DNA of 64,000 bases from CALMEC01 sp031366605. GTDB lineage: Bacteria > Actinomycetota > Thermoleophilia > Miltoncostaeales > Miltoncostaeaceae. Location of the stretch: positions 1-64,000 of the forward strand of contig JANLOO010000002.1 of the NCBI GenBank assembly GCA_031366605.1, given 5' to 3'. Under the pieces are notes generated by a model, which was not told the DNA's origin, searched no databases, and saw only the letters and a program-made list of their open reading frames with translations. Below, in pieces: positions 20,871 to 30,229 of the stretch. Within the stretch, counting starts at the first letter, position 1, and the number at the start of each line of letters is the position of its first letter. The position numbers and the translations under genes were made by a program.

Positions 20871-20920
20871 ACCCGCTTCCTCTCTTTGTGGGTTTCGAGG
20901 GCTTCGCGGCCGAGGCGCGG

Positions 20921-22183
20921 TCAGTCCAGCGCCCGGTGCACATGGACGCTGAGATCACCGAGCAAGTTCGTGTAGCTGCCGTATTCGTTGTCGTACCAGC
21001 CAAAGACCTTGGCGTGGGTGACCGGGATCTCGATGGACTGTCTGGGCAGATGGGCTCCATCGTCGGCGGAAAGGGCCGGGACCGACGCGAGATCGATGGT
21101 GACGAAGCCGGTGCGGGTATGGGTTTCGACCCCTTCGATCACGACCGCCGCGCGCATCCCCCTGACGTCTGCCGAGACGTTCTGGCGTTCGCTGTACACG
21201 AGGTATCCCCGCTGCGGACCCGCCGCCGCGTTGGCGTAGATCTCGTTGAGCGCCTCCTGCGTGACCTGACTCCGCCCGTTCGGCGTGAGCGTGGACTGCA
21301 TCGTGAAGTTCAGGATCACGAGCGATTCGGTCGAGATGGGGATTCGCACAGAGTCGGCCATGAAGCCGACCGTCCTGATCTCGGGGATCACCTGCTCCAG
21401 GCTCTCGGCGGCGTTGGTGGAGGTCAGGATGATGCTGTTGAGAACGCTGCGGTTTCGCCGCAGGTCCCTCGCGCCGGACGCCGGGAGGGTGTCGAGCACG
21501 CTCTGCGAGTTGGTCGCCGCATGCACCGTGCTCATCGAGGCGGTCATGAGCGGAGCGGCCGAGAACCGGTCAATCAGCGGCCGCAGCATGTGAGCCAGAG
21601 CGCTTGTGGTGCACGACGCCGCAGAGACCAGATCATGGCGCGCCGGGTCGAATGCATCGTGGTTGATGCCCGAGATGAGCGTGACCGCGTCGTCCGGCGT
21701 GCCCAGCCGCTTGTCCCGGATCTTGAACGGGGCGCTGAAGATCACCTTTTCCGCCCCGGCCGCGAGATGGCCGCGCAGGGAGCCGGTGGGGTGGTCGGCG
21801 GGCAGCGTCGGGTCATCGAACACGCCGGTCGCGTCCACGACGACGCGGACGCCGTGGTGGTGCCACCCGATATCGCCCGGGTTGCGCGCCGCCTGAAGGA
21901 CGGTCACGGGGAGCCCGCCGACATCGAGGAGCCCCGCCTCGTGGTCGACCACGCGCACGCACGGCTCGGCGTTGACGCCGAACAGGAACCGGTGCATCGG
22001 GCCATAGGTGGAGTCCTGCTCGATGACACCGCAGACGGCATCGAGGCTCTTCCCGACCGGGCGCCCGAGGTTGATCACAAGGTGGGAAAAGTCCTTGCGA
22101 GCAGCGTGGTGCCACACCAGAAGTTTCCCGATCCTGCCCAGGCCGTTGATGCCGAGGGTCGCGCCGTCTGGTTTGGCGTTCAT
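20921..22183 (-). CDS. Divergent GAPDH-family dehydrogenase
   Basis: The 420-residue product shows the GAPDH fold: NAD-binding LGINGLGRIGK, the catalytic Cys191 in SAASCTTSA, and a His about 30 residues later in STVHAATNSQ. The C-terminus keeps GWYDNEYGSYTNLLGDLSV. It is about 85 residues longer than canonical GAPDH (the 334-residue copy is at 47.5 kb), with extra residues in the N-terminal half, so Cys is at 191 and not near 150. A canonical gap exists, so this copy is probably not the glycolytic enzyme. It begins 28 bases after the stop of the large PPDK-like gene, so the two are an operon. The true substrate is unknown. Confidence 0.85.
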   Translation of the reverse strand: MNAKPDGATLGINGLGRIGKLLVWHHAARKDFSHLVINLGRPVGKSLDAVCGVIEQDSTYGPMHRFLFGVNAEPCVRVVDHEAGLLDVGGLPVTVLQAARNPGDIGWHHHGVRVVVDATGVFDDPTLPADHPTGSLRGHLAAGAEKVIFSAPFKIRDKRLGTPDDAVTLISGINHDAFDPARHDLVSAASCTTSALAHMLRPLIDRFSAAPLMTASMSTVHAATNSQSVLDTLPASGARDLRRNRSVLNSIILTSTNAAESLEQVIPEIRTVGFMADSVRIPISTESLVILNFTMQSTLTPNGRSQVTQEALNEIYANAAAGPQRGYLVYSERQNVSADVRGMRAAVVIEGVETHTRTGFVTIDLASVPALSADDGAHLPRQSIEIPVTHAKVFGWYDNEYGSYTNLLGDLSVHVHRALD

Positions 22184-22211
22184 CGTCTGTGGTCTCCGTT
22201 CGTGGTCGTGG

Positions 22212-25200
22212 TCATTGCTGTGCCCGCCCCAGCACGCCGACCATCTGCACCGGGTGGGCGCCGAGGTACACGGTCCCGTCCAGGCCGCTGATCGACACCA
22301 TGTCGCCGGGTCGCAACACGTGGGGCCCGAGGCGTGACATGCGGTGGCGCTCGTCGACATCGAGGGAGCGGCATCCCACCACGCAGGTCTTCCCAAGGCG
22401 CTTGGCTGCGACCGCCGCGTGGCTGGTGGCCCCACCGAGCGCTGTGAGCATGCCGTCGCAGGCGAGCACGAGCGCGATGTCGTCCGGCACGGTGTCGGGT
22501 CGCAACAGGATGATCGCCGCGGAGGGGTCGTGGGCCCGCAGTTCGGCGATGTCCGCCGCGGTATGCGCGACCAGTCCGGAGAGCGCGCCGCCGCTCACAC
22601 CGATTCCGGCGGCGACACGCGTGCGGTCGAGGGCCTCCCCCGGGATGAACGCAGCGACGACGGCGCTGGGGGCTGCGACGGTATCGCGGGTCTGCAGGAG
22701 GTAGAGATCCTCGGCGCGGTCACTTTCGAATGTGAACTCGATCTCCTGGTGGTTCATCCCGTGTGTGTCGATGAGTGTGCGGGCGACGTCGCCGAGCGCC
22801 TGGTGGATGGCCGGGAAGTCCTTCTCCAGAGAGATGTCGACATCGCGAGCCTCACGCAGTCGTTGCCGCTCGGTGATCGGGAACGTCGTGACAAGCCCGC
22901 CCACCACGTCGTCCCCCTGACTCTGCACGGTGAAATCGCCGCAGAGTTCCAAGGAGTCGCAGGCGCGCTGGGGGTCGGTGGTCAGGAGCACGCCGGACCC
23001 GGCGCGCGGGCCGAGGTTGCCGAAGACCATCGGCTGCACGATGACCGCGGTGCCCCACTCGTCCGCGAACTGGAGCTCTCGGCGGTAGAGACGCGGTCCC
23101 GGCGCGTCCCACGAGGCCTGCACGAGCTCGATGCACCGAACGAGTTGGGCAAACGGATCGTCCTCCATGACGATGCCCGCGTCGACGACCATCGTCCGGT
23201 AGTCGCGCGCGAGCCGGCGCATGTCGTCGGGAGACAGGAGCGCTTTGCGGACGACACCTTTGCGGCGCTTCGCGTCGGCAATAAGCCGGTCGAAGCGGTC
23301 GCGATCCAGGCCGTGGCCCATTCCCCACGACTGGACGAAACGTCGGTACGCGTCCCACGCGGCCCACGCTCCTCGGGTTGCGATGACCCCTTCGGTGACG
23401 GCTGGGCTCATGCCGACGTTGAGGTACGTGGCGAGCATGCCGGGCATGCTGAACGGGGCGCCGCCTCGAACCGAGAGAAGCAGGGGACGCTCAGGGTCGC
23501 CGAACCGCGCGCCAACCCGCAGCTCCATTCGGGCCAGCTCATCTCGCACTCGGTCCTCGAGTCGTCGCCGCATCTGCGCGGATGCGCGGAGGGCGTCGCG
23601 GGCCAGAAACACATCCGTGGTGAGCACGAAACCGTCCGGCACCCGCATGCCGATTTGGGCGAGGCGCCTGAGCATGAACGCCTTCTTGCCCAGCGCAACG
23701 GCGCCGAGCTCCGCGGGCGCGGTCGTGAGCGCCACGATCGACCGGTCGAGGTCAAGGGAGGGCGATGCGGGCTCGACGAGACGGGCAGCGCTGTCGCGCA
23801 GCTCGCCGAGGGTCTGTCCAACGAGCGCGTCGAACCGCTGCAGCGCAAGGCTCCCGGCGATTAGATCCCGGATGAGTGCCTCGGAGTGGCGCAGGACGTC
23901 CTCGTCTCCGGAATCGCCGGAGAGTACCTCGCGCGCGATCATGCGGCCGATCACACGGCGCAGCGGCTCCTCGTAGACGTCGAGGATGCGCGCCCGGATC
24001 GTCGACTCGAGGTTCCGCGACAGCAGTTGGAAAATGTTGAGGAACTGCGCGTTCGTCGTGGTCGGGCGGGAGAGCGCCTCGTCGAGCATCGCGAGTGCAT
24101 ACGCGATGCCTTGCGCGCGGAACCCGTCGATGCGCAGACCCCGGTGGAGCTGGGTGAGCCAGCCGGCGATTGTCCGCAGCCGGTCGCCCGCATCGGCAGG
24201 CAGCGCGTCCACGACCATCACTCGTGCGATCAGGGCGGAGGCCAGGCTCTCCATCCGGAAGGTGAGGCCCATCGCGTCCAGCCGTTCCTCGCGGTAGGAG
24301 CCGTACATGCTGGGGATGCCGACGGCGATGTGCCGCTTGTAGTAGATGTCCTCGTAGACCGTCGTCTCACCGCTGCGCAACACGATCGCCTGGAGGCGTT
24401 CGAGGACCGTGAGCGCATGGTCGAGCGCCTCGGCGTGGGCGCTCTCGGCGAGGGCGGTCTCGAGGTCGGTCAGGAGCGGGCTGTCGACCATGCGAAACGT
24501 CCGGAGCCGCTGCGTGACGTCGGTGTGGTCGAGCGCGTACTTGCGTCGAATCTCCCGCCAGATCCGCACGAGCAACTCGGCGCGTTCGCGGTCCACGTCG
24601 TCGGTGTCGGGGATCCCGGCGAGGCGCGCGCGCAGGTCGTCCAGATCGAGAGCGAAGATCCCGTCGATCGATCCCATCTGGCGGGCCAACGCTTGGCAGG
24701 CGGCGTGGATGCCCCGCGACTCGGGGACATCATTGCCGAGCTCATCGAACAGACTCTGGGGCACGTACGCGGCAAGCGGCTGGCGCTCCCCCGTCGCCCA
24801 GTACCGGGCGATCTCTTCGACGAAGTCGATGAGGTGGGGGTTGCATTCCACGTGGCTCTGCTTGCGCAGGAAGTTGCAGAGTGGATCGCGTCGGTGCAGG
24901 GCCTCGTCGATCCGTGTGGAAACCTCACGCAACTCGCCCTCGGCGCCGATCTCATTGAAGTAGACGGGGAGGAGCTTGAGCAGGTGCTTCACCTGGACGT
25001 ACACGGGTTGGATGTCGCCGGCCAAGAGCGACGAGATGTCGCGCTGGAAAAGCGCGCTGTCGGCGATCGACACTCCACCGAGCCGCAGGTGGGCGACCAG
25101 GGCGGCGAGCAGCGGGCGCGCGGCGACAGGATCCACTTCGATGATCCGTAAGTAGGCCCTGATCGCGTGGAGGTGCGATGGGTTGGCACGAACGTTCCAT

Positions 25201-26369
25201 TCGGCGGTGAACCCGTGAAAGCCCGGGTATTCGAAGTCGGTGGCGAGAATCTCGTCGATGACGGCATCGACGAGATCGGGGTCGTCCGATGCGAGTGCTT
25301 CCCGCCCGAGTCCCTTGATGAGGTCGAGCACGGTGGCCGGGTACGGGAACGTGTGCCGGTGAAGCAGCTCGAAGACGGTTCGCACGAGCCGCTCCCGATC
25401 GGTGCCGGCACGTTGTGCCAGCACGCCCGAGCATGTGCGGGTCACCCCGCGGAGCGCCGTCTCGTGGGCGGGCACGAGTTCCGGGTGCTCGAGCACCCTG
25501 AGTAGCCAGCCGATCTTGGCGACGGCCCCGGTGGAGCCGCCATGGCGGCCGAGCGCGTCGGCCTGCGCGAGGTAGCCGCGGATGATGCGCGCGTTGTCGG
25601 GAAAGGCGACGAGCTCCCGGGCGTGGTTGCGGAGTGAGGAGCTCTCACCGAGCTGACGCAGGCGTTCGCGCAACTGTCGGAGGTCGGCGTGTGCGATGAA
25701 CTCCGGGTCGCCGCCAGCGGCTCCGGCCAGCGGCCCCGGCGGTGCGACCTTGCGGAGCCAGCCGGCGGGGTCGTCGCAGGCGAGCCAGTGTTCGTACACG
25801 ATGTCGAGGCTGGTTCGAAGCAGCGCGAGCGCTGCATCGATTGCGCCGTCGGCTGACCCGGCGGGAGCCTCGATGAGCGTTGCGGCGAGCTTCCGCAGTG
25901 ACGGTGAAGCGGCCGGCACCAGGTCGGGAGCGTCACGCAGGATGCCCTCGAGCTCCGCCACGGCGTCGCGGATGACGAGTGCGTTGCGGGCGAGGGCTTC
26001 ACCGGACTGGCGCGTGACGTGCTCGAGGTACGTCAGCCAGTAGCGGGCCGCGTCGTCGCGCACCCCGTACGGCGTGGCTTCGCGGAGGGTCTTGGCGTAG
26101 AGATCGCAGACGATCGCGATCGCCTCGCCGCCGCGCGGATGGCCGTTGAGGTAGTGGAAGTCGCTCATCGCGCGGCGGTGGAGGTCCTTGAGCGTCTGAG
26201 CCCAACCGACGTAGTGGTGGTGGATCTCCCGCAGGAGCTCCTCGGTGGCGTCGTGCACGCCACGCCATGGGACGGTGATCTCGAGGAGGATCGCGTGCTC
26301 AGGGGGGACAATGACCTCGACGGCCGTCCTGGCCAGATTCGCCTCCAGTGCCCCCCCGATGGACCGCAT
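22212..26369 (-). CDS. PPDK-like ATP-grasp and phosphohistidine protein with large N-terminal extension
   Basis: The 1385-residue product has three parts. Residues 1 to about 880 form a long alpha-helical region of no recognised family. From about 889 comes an ATP-grasp domain of the pyruvate phosphate dikinase type (ALGKKAFMLRRLAQIGMRVP, LLSVRGGAPFSMPGMLATYL, LYLLQTRDTV). From about 1290 follows the swivelling phosphohistidine domain, with the catalytic His in LGGATSHAAVAAKRLGKTCV. The PEP/pyruvate TIM barrel of true PPDK is absent. Rifampin phosphotransferase and glucan dikinases likewise combine an ATP-grasp and a His domain with a different acceptor module, so an unknown phosphate acceptor is plausible. 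The ATG at 26369 is chosen because the first helix begins there. It is transcribed with the GAPDH-like gene. Confidence 0.85.
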   Translation of the reverse strand: MRSIGGALEANLARTAVEVIVPPEHAILLEITVPWRGVHDATEELLREIHHHYVGWAQTLKDLHRRAMSDFHYLNGHPRGGEAIAIVCDLYAKTLREATPYGVRDDAARYWLTYLEHVTRQSGEALARNALVIRDAVAELEGILRDAPDLVPAASPSLRKLAATLIEAPAGSADGAIDAALALLRTSLDIVYEHWLACDDPAGWLRKVAPPGPLAGAAGGDPEFIAHADLRQLRERLRQLGESSSLRNHARELVAFPDNARIIRGYLAQADALGRHGGSTGAVAKIGWLLRVLEHPELVPAHETALRGVTRTCSGVLAQRAGTDRERLVRTVFELLHRHTFPYPATVLDLIKGLGREALASDDPDLVDAVIDEILATDFEYPGFHGFTAEWNVRANPSHLHAIRAYLRIIEVDPVAARPLLAALVAHLRLGGVSIADSALFQRDISSLLAGDIQPVYVQVKHLLKLLPVYFNEIGAEGELREVSTRIDEALHRRDPLCNFLRKQSHVECNPHLIDFVEEIARYWATGERQPLAAYVPQSLFDELGNDVPESRGIHAACQALARQMGSIDGIFALDLDDLRARLAGIPDTDDVDRERAELLVRIWREIRRKYALDHTDVTQRLRTFRMVDSPLLTDLETALAESAHAEALDHALTVLERLQAIVLRSGETTVYEDIYYKRHIAVGIPSMYGSYREERLDAMGLTFRMESLASALIARVMVVDALPADAGDRLRTIAGWLTQLHRGLRIDGFRAQGIAYALAMLDEALSRPTTTNAQFLNIFQLLSRNLESTIRARILDVYEEPLRRVIGRMIAREVLSGDSGDEDVLRHSEALIRDLIAGSLALQRFDALVGQTLGELRDSAARLVEPASPSLDLDRSIVALTTAPAELGAVALGKKAFMLRRLAQIGMRVPDGFVLTTDVFLARDALRASAQMRRRLEDRVRDELARMELRVGARFGDPERPLLLSVRGGAPFSMPGMLATYLNVGMSPAVTEGVIATRGAWAAWDAYRRFVQSWGMGHGLDRDRFDRLIADAKRRKGVVRKALLSPDDMRRLARDYRTMVVDAGIVMEDDPFAQLVRCIELVQASWDAPGPRLYRRELQFADEWGTAVIVQPMVFGNLGPRAGSGVLLTTDPQRACDSLELCGDFTVQSQGDDVVGGLVTTFPITERQRLREARDVDISLEKDFPAIHQALGDVARTLIDTHGMNHQEIEFTFESDRAEDLYLLQTRDTVAAPSAVVAAFIPGEALDRTRVAAGIGVSGGALSGLVAHTAADIAELRAHDPSAAIILLRPDTVPDDIALVLACDGMLTALGGATSHAAVAAKRLGKTCVVGCRSLDVDERHRMSRLGPHVLRPGDMVSISGLDGTVYLGAHPVQMVGVLGRAQQ

Positions 26370-26660
26370 ACCCCGCCCGCCAATGTGGTGGTGGACCCTG
26401 AGCGGAGTCTGTCGTGGCTCAGCTGGAAACGAATCCGGGTCGCCACCGCAAGGGAACGTGGGTTTCCCCGTAGCGAACCCGCGGCCGGCCCGCATCGACG
26501 ATCCGGGTGGGCGCCGACGCCCCACACTCTCGGCGGCGGGAGGTTCTCATGCTCAGCCCACAGCATCGGAGACAGCATGGACACTGCATCTTGCGCCCGC
26601 CCCTCCAAGGTGGCCCGTTCATGTGGGATTGCGAGCAAGCTTGGGTACAACGCTGCGTGT

Positions 26661-26888
26661 CCCGCGGGCGGTTGCGCACTGCTCGACGCCCTCGGCTACG
26701 AACTCCCATCCGATCGTCGGGACGTCTGTCCGGTCGAGGATCTCGCGCAGGGCGACAACGTCATCGTGCTTTGGACGTTCGACGAGCTCCGTCGCGAGAT
26801 GCAGCGCGAGTCCGCCGTGTTGCGGACCGTTGATGCTGAACCGGCCGAGGCCACACGCCACACCGACGCCCTCCTCCGCCGGGCGTGA
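26661..26888 (+). pseudogene. 3' remnant of an unknown gene coupled to the ligase pseudogene
   Basis: An open frame ends with a protein-like tail, GDNVIVLWTFDELRREMQRE and AEATRHTDALLRRA, and its stop overlaps the GTG start of the following ligase (GTGA). This translational coupling and residue pattern suggest the end of a real gene that was once in the same operon. The upstream part could not be followed, and no family is recognised. Confidence 0.3.
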
Positions 26889-28355
26889 GCGCGGCGGCCT
26901 CGACCCGTCCCGCGTGGCGGGTGAACGTCGCCGAACTGCTCCTTGACGACCTGCTGCCCGCGGGCGGTGATCGGTCCGCGATCCGCTTCCCGGGCGGGGA
27001 GTGGACGCTGGAGGAGTTGGCCCTGCGGGTTGGTGGGCTCGCCGGCGATCTTCGCGACCGGGGTGTCTCGGTCGGTGATCGCGTCGCGCTGATGCTCCCG
27101 AATGCCCCTTCGTGGTGGTGGCGTTCCTTGCGTTGATGCGCGTCGGCGCTGTTGCGGCGCTCGTTCCCGGCAACCTGCCCCGCGACCGGCTCGCCGACGC
27201 CGACGATCGAGCGCGGCCCGTCCTCGTGATCTCGAACGACCCCGGGCTTTCGACGCGCACGCCCGCGTTCTGCCCACATGATCCGAGCGTCGGCCACGGT
27301 CGCGATCCCGGCCCGGCGGCCACCCGCGGCACGGATCCCGCGTACCTGTTGCTCACCTCCGGGTCGACCGGACCGCCCAAGTGGGCGATCCATCGTCACG
27401 GTGACATCCCCTCGTGCTTGGCGACGTATGGCCGGCACGTACTCCGGCTTCGGCCTGGCGACGTAACGCACTCGTCGGCCACCCTCGCTGCGAGCTACGG
27501 GCTCGGCAACAGCCTCTACTTGCCCATCGGGGCGGGAGCCTGCGCGTGGATCGACGGCCACCGCCCCTCGCCGGCGCAGGCTGCAGCCGCGTGCGTGGAG
27601 GGCGGTGTCACCGCGATGTTCGGGGTGCCGACGTTCTGGGCGCGCCTCGCGCGTCACGTCGTGGACGGCCGTGCCATACGGGAGGCGTTTGCGGGGGTCA
27701 GGCTCGCCGTGTCGGCGGGGGAAACTCTGCCCGAGGCGGTTTTCGACGCGGTGCGCCGCCACCTGGGCATGGAGCTCGTCGACGGTCTCGGCTCGTCCGA
27801 GGCGACGAACCTCTACCTGTCGAACCGCCCCGGTGGCGCAATTCGGGCTCCGTCGGTCATGTGATCCCGGGTTCGAGGTACAGGTGTGCGACAGCGACGA
27901 CCGGCGGGTCGCGTCGGGTGAGGTCGGTCAGCTCCTGGTCCGAGGCGGATCGGTCATGGCGGGGTATCTCGGGGACAAGCCCGCGTCGGCGAGCACGCTC
28001 GCGGGCGGCTGGCTCCACACCGGCGGCTTGGTGCAACGTCGGGGCGACGGCGCGTATCTGTTCGTCGGTCGCATCGGCGACCTGTTCAAGTCCAACGGTT
28101 TGTGGGTGGACCCGCATCGTGTGGCCGGCGTCCTCTCCAAGCATTGGCGCGTCGTGGAGGCCGCAGTGTTCGGTGTGCCCGATCAGGCCGGGGTCGTGCG
28201 CGTCGTTGCGGTCGTGGCCGTGACCGACGGCGCCGATGATCGGCTCGAACAGGACCTGGCCGTGGTTCGCCGCATCGCGCCGCGGCCCACGAGGTGCCAC
28301 GGGCCTTCGCGATCGTCTCCGAGCTGCCGACGGCGACATCGGGGACGTGTTCATG
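26885..28355 (+). pseudogene. Decayed acyl-CoA synthetase (benzoate-CoA ligase-like)
   Basis: Fragments in three frames rebuild an adenylate-forming ligase. The first frame (26885-27136) has SAIRFPGGEWTLEELALRVG. The second (27112-27864) has the P-loop YLLLTSGSTGPPKWAIHRHG and ELVDGLGSSEATNLYLSN. The third (from about 27866) has GEVGQLLVRGGSVMAGYLGD and GWLHTGGLVQRRGDG. The C-terminal end reads ELPTATSGTCS, where the catalytic Lys of motif A10 (TGK) is missing. The Gly-rich loop and Ser-Ser-Glu region resemble benzoate-CoA ligases. Two or more frameshifts and the lost Lys make it a pseudogene. Confidence 0.85.
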
Positions 28356-28384
28356 AGTGGGTCGCGGCGATCGCAGCGGATGGC

Positions 28385-28540
28385 TGCTCATCGGGGCAAC
28401 GTAACCACGCGGTACGGGTGTTGTCGGCGGCGTTGAACCCCGCGGCGATGGCAGCGGGTCCCCACACGCGGTTTCGCCAATTCCCCCAATCGAGGAACCC
28501 CCGGAGCGCGACGGGGCGACCAGGTCACCCGGCGCGGCGA
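28385..28540 (-). pseudogene. Fragment of tyrosine integrase catalytic domain, leftward strand
   Basis: On the minus strand the sequence reads GNWRNRVWGPAAIAAG, the conserved segment that precedes the HxxR box of tyrosine recombinases, with PGDLVAPSRSGG just before it in a second frame. The next integrase part (PYDLRHSFASM) lies on the opposite strand at 28.5-28.8 kb. Both pieces look like one integrase cut and inverted near position 28540. Confidence 0.6.
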
Positions 28541-28544
28541 GGTC

Positions 28545-28817
28545 GTGAAGGTCCCGACCGTCGCCCCGTATGACCTGCGACATTCGTTCGCGAGCATGTT
28601 GATCCACGCAGGGCGGAACCCGCTGCTCGTCGCTGCAGCGATGGGCCACCCGTCCGGCCAGTTGATCTGGTCGACGTATGGGCATCTGTTCGAAGCTGCG
28701 AGGCTCGCCGCGGACGTGAACATGGTCAAAACAATCCGGGTGGCGCGTGATGAGTTGCGCAGAGGTTGCGCAACCCGGCCGGAACGGCACCTACGCCTCG
28801 TCAGTGACGACCGCTGA
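28545..28817 (+). pseudogene. C-terminal fragment of a tyrosine integrase
   Basis: The 90-codon frame carries the box-II catalytic region of tyrosine recombinases: PYDLRHSFASMLIHAGRNP, then VAAAMGHPSGQLIWSTYGHL, which contains the second His (MGHP) and the catalytic Tyr (TYGH). The first two-thirds of the enzyme and its Arg box I are missing from this strand. It ends 31 bases from the 3' end of a tRNA-Gly gene, the usual place for an integrated element. It is a remnant. Confidence 0.85.
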
Positions 28818-28847
28818 AAGTATCGCTTTAGCAGGGGTTATGTGAGA

Positions 28848-28919
28848 GCGGACGACGGGGCTCGAACCCGCGACCTCAAGCTTGGGAAGCTCGCGCTCTA
28901 CCAGCTGAGCTACGTCCGC
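28848..28919 (-). tRNA. tRNA-Gly (CCC)
   Basis: On the minus strand the 72 bases fold as a tRNA. The acceptor stem is GCGGACG paired with CGTCCGC, the D-arm is GCTC/GAGC, the anticodon stem is CGAGC/GCTTG with loop TTCCCAA, and the T-arm contains GGTTCGAGCC. The anticodon is CCC, which reads GGG glycine codons. The CCA end is not encoded. An integrase remnant lies beside the 3' end, so this tRNA probably served as an attachment site. Confidence 0.95.
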
Positions 28920-29016
28920 ATCGGCGTCAACGCTACCAGAGACGTATCGCGGGAACGCCCTCGTGAGGACCGGCTGAAGGAGTCACCGGCCCTCGCGAGG
29001 AATCACTCCCTTGGGT

Positions 29017-30114
29017 CTACTCCGGGACGATCGCGACCGTGGGGCAGTTCGAGATGAAGCCCGCCGACTTGAGGCCGCCGAGGTCTGCGTTGGCCGTCCC
29101 CTTGCCACCGCTGGTCAGGTCACCGGCCGTCGCACGGTCTGCGACGTCGAGCGCGGACTTGATCAGTGCCCGGCTGCCGGCCTTGATCGCCGCGTCACTC
29201 CAGACCACTGGCACGACGTCCCACACTGGTGAGTAGTCCGCGCCACCCGGCAGCGACGCCTGGATGTTGAGCGGCTCGCCCTCGCCGAGTACGGCCGACT
29301 GCAGACCTTGACGGTTGGGGTCGCCCTTTCCGCGAGTGCCGTTGACGATCGGAATGATCGCGGAACGGGCGGAGGTGGCCGGGTCGCTGACACCCTCACC
29401 GGGAGCGGCGTTGAGATTGGGTGCCAGGATGCTCTCTTCGAGCGCCGCCACCACGTCCACAGACGCATCCAGACGCAGATACGCGACCTTCTTGCCACCG
29501 CTGAAGCCATGCAGGATCTTGAGCGTCACCTGCTTGGCAGCCGTGTCGATTGCGGTGATGGCGTCCAGTTGACCGGTGTCGTTCTTGACCTGGGTCGCGT
29601 TGAGCACCGTTGCACCGTCAACGGTGACCAGCGGGCTGTAGGCGCTGTCGCCGATGGCGCCCGGTGCGACCTTGGTGGGCGGAAATCCGTCGGGGCCGGG
29701 GGTCACCGACCGCTCGGGACGGAAGTCCACTGTTCCGGCAAACGTCAACAGGTCGCCGGTGCCGGTCGCCTTCTGCACGGCCTTGGTGCCGATCGCGTTG
29801 GCGAGTTTGGGCGACCAGTTGACGCCACGCTTGGTGGCATCCGCTTGATCGGAGGAATCCGTCACGACGTACCACGATGGCGCGCCCTTGGCGGTCCGCC
29901 CCTCAAACAGCGGCAGCGTGACCGTCCCGCCCGCATCGTCGAACGCGATGGCGCTCTTGAGGAAGAGCGTCTCGGAGGTCGCGTCCGTGGTCGAACCACT
30001 CGCTCCGCTCGCCGCCGTAGTGTCCGAGCCGCCGCATCCCGCGATGACCGCGGAGGCCGCTGTCAAGACTGCGATTGCCGAGAGCGGTGTCCGCCAGGCC
30101 GTGTGTCGCTTCAT
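29017..30114 (-). CDS. Secreted lipoprotein of unknown function
   Basis: The 365-residue product opens MKRHTAWRTPLSAIAVLTAA with the lipobox VIAGC, so it is a lipid-anchored extracellular protein. A Ser/Thr-rich linker follows, then a soluble domain with SWYVVTDSSDQADATKRGVN and PDGFPPTKVAPGAIGDSAYS, the layout of a group of actinobacterial secreted proteins without a known role. ATG at 30114 has AGAGGGG ahead of it. Transcription would start in the less GC-rich region before 30230. Function unknown. Confidence 0.85.
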   Translation of the reverse strand: MKRHTAWRTPLSAIAVLTAASAVIAGCGGSDTTAASGASGSTTDATSETLFLKSAIAFDDAGGTVTLPLFEGRTAKGAPSWYVVTDSSDQADATKRGVNWSPKLANAIGTKAVQKATGTGDLLTFAGTVDFRPERSVTPGPDGFPPTKVAPGAIGDSAYSPLVTVDGATVLNATQVKNDTGQLDAITAIDTAAKQVTLKILHGFSGGKKVAYLRLDASVDVVAALEESILAPNLNAAPGEGVSDPATSARSAIIPIVNGTRGKGDPNRQGLQSAVLGEGEPLNIQASLPGGADYSPVWDVVPVVWSDAAIKAGSRALIKSALDVADRATAGDLTSGGKGTANADLGGLKSAGFISNCPTVAIVPE

Positions 30115-30229
30115 CGAGGTCCCCTCTGTTGATATCCGATGCACGCGGTCATCGCGTGCGGGGACCAACGTAGGAAGCCGTTGTTACCTGTTTGTCTCGC
30201 CCTCCTTACAGTGGGCTTAACGTGGCGGG

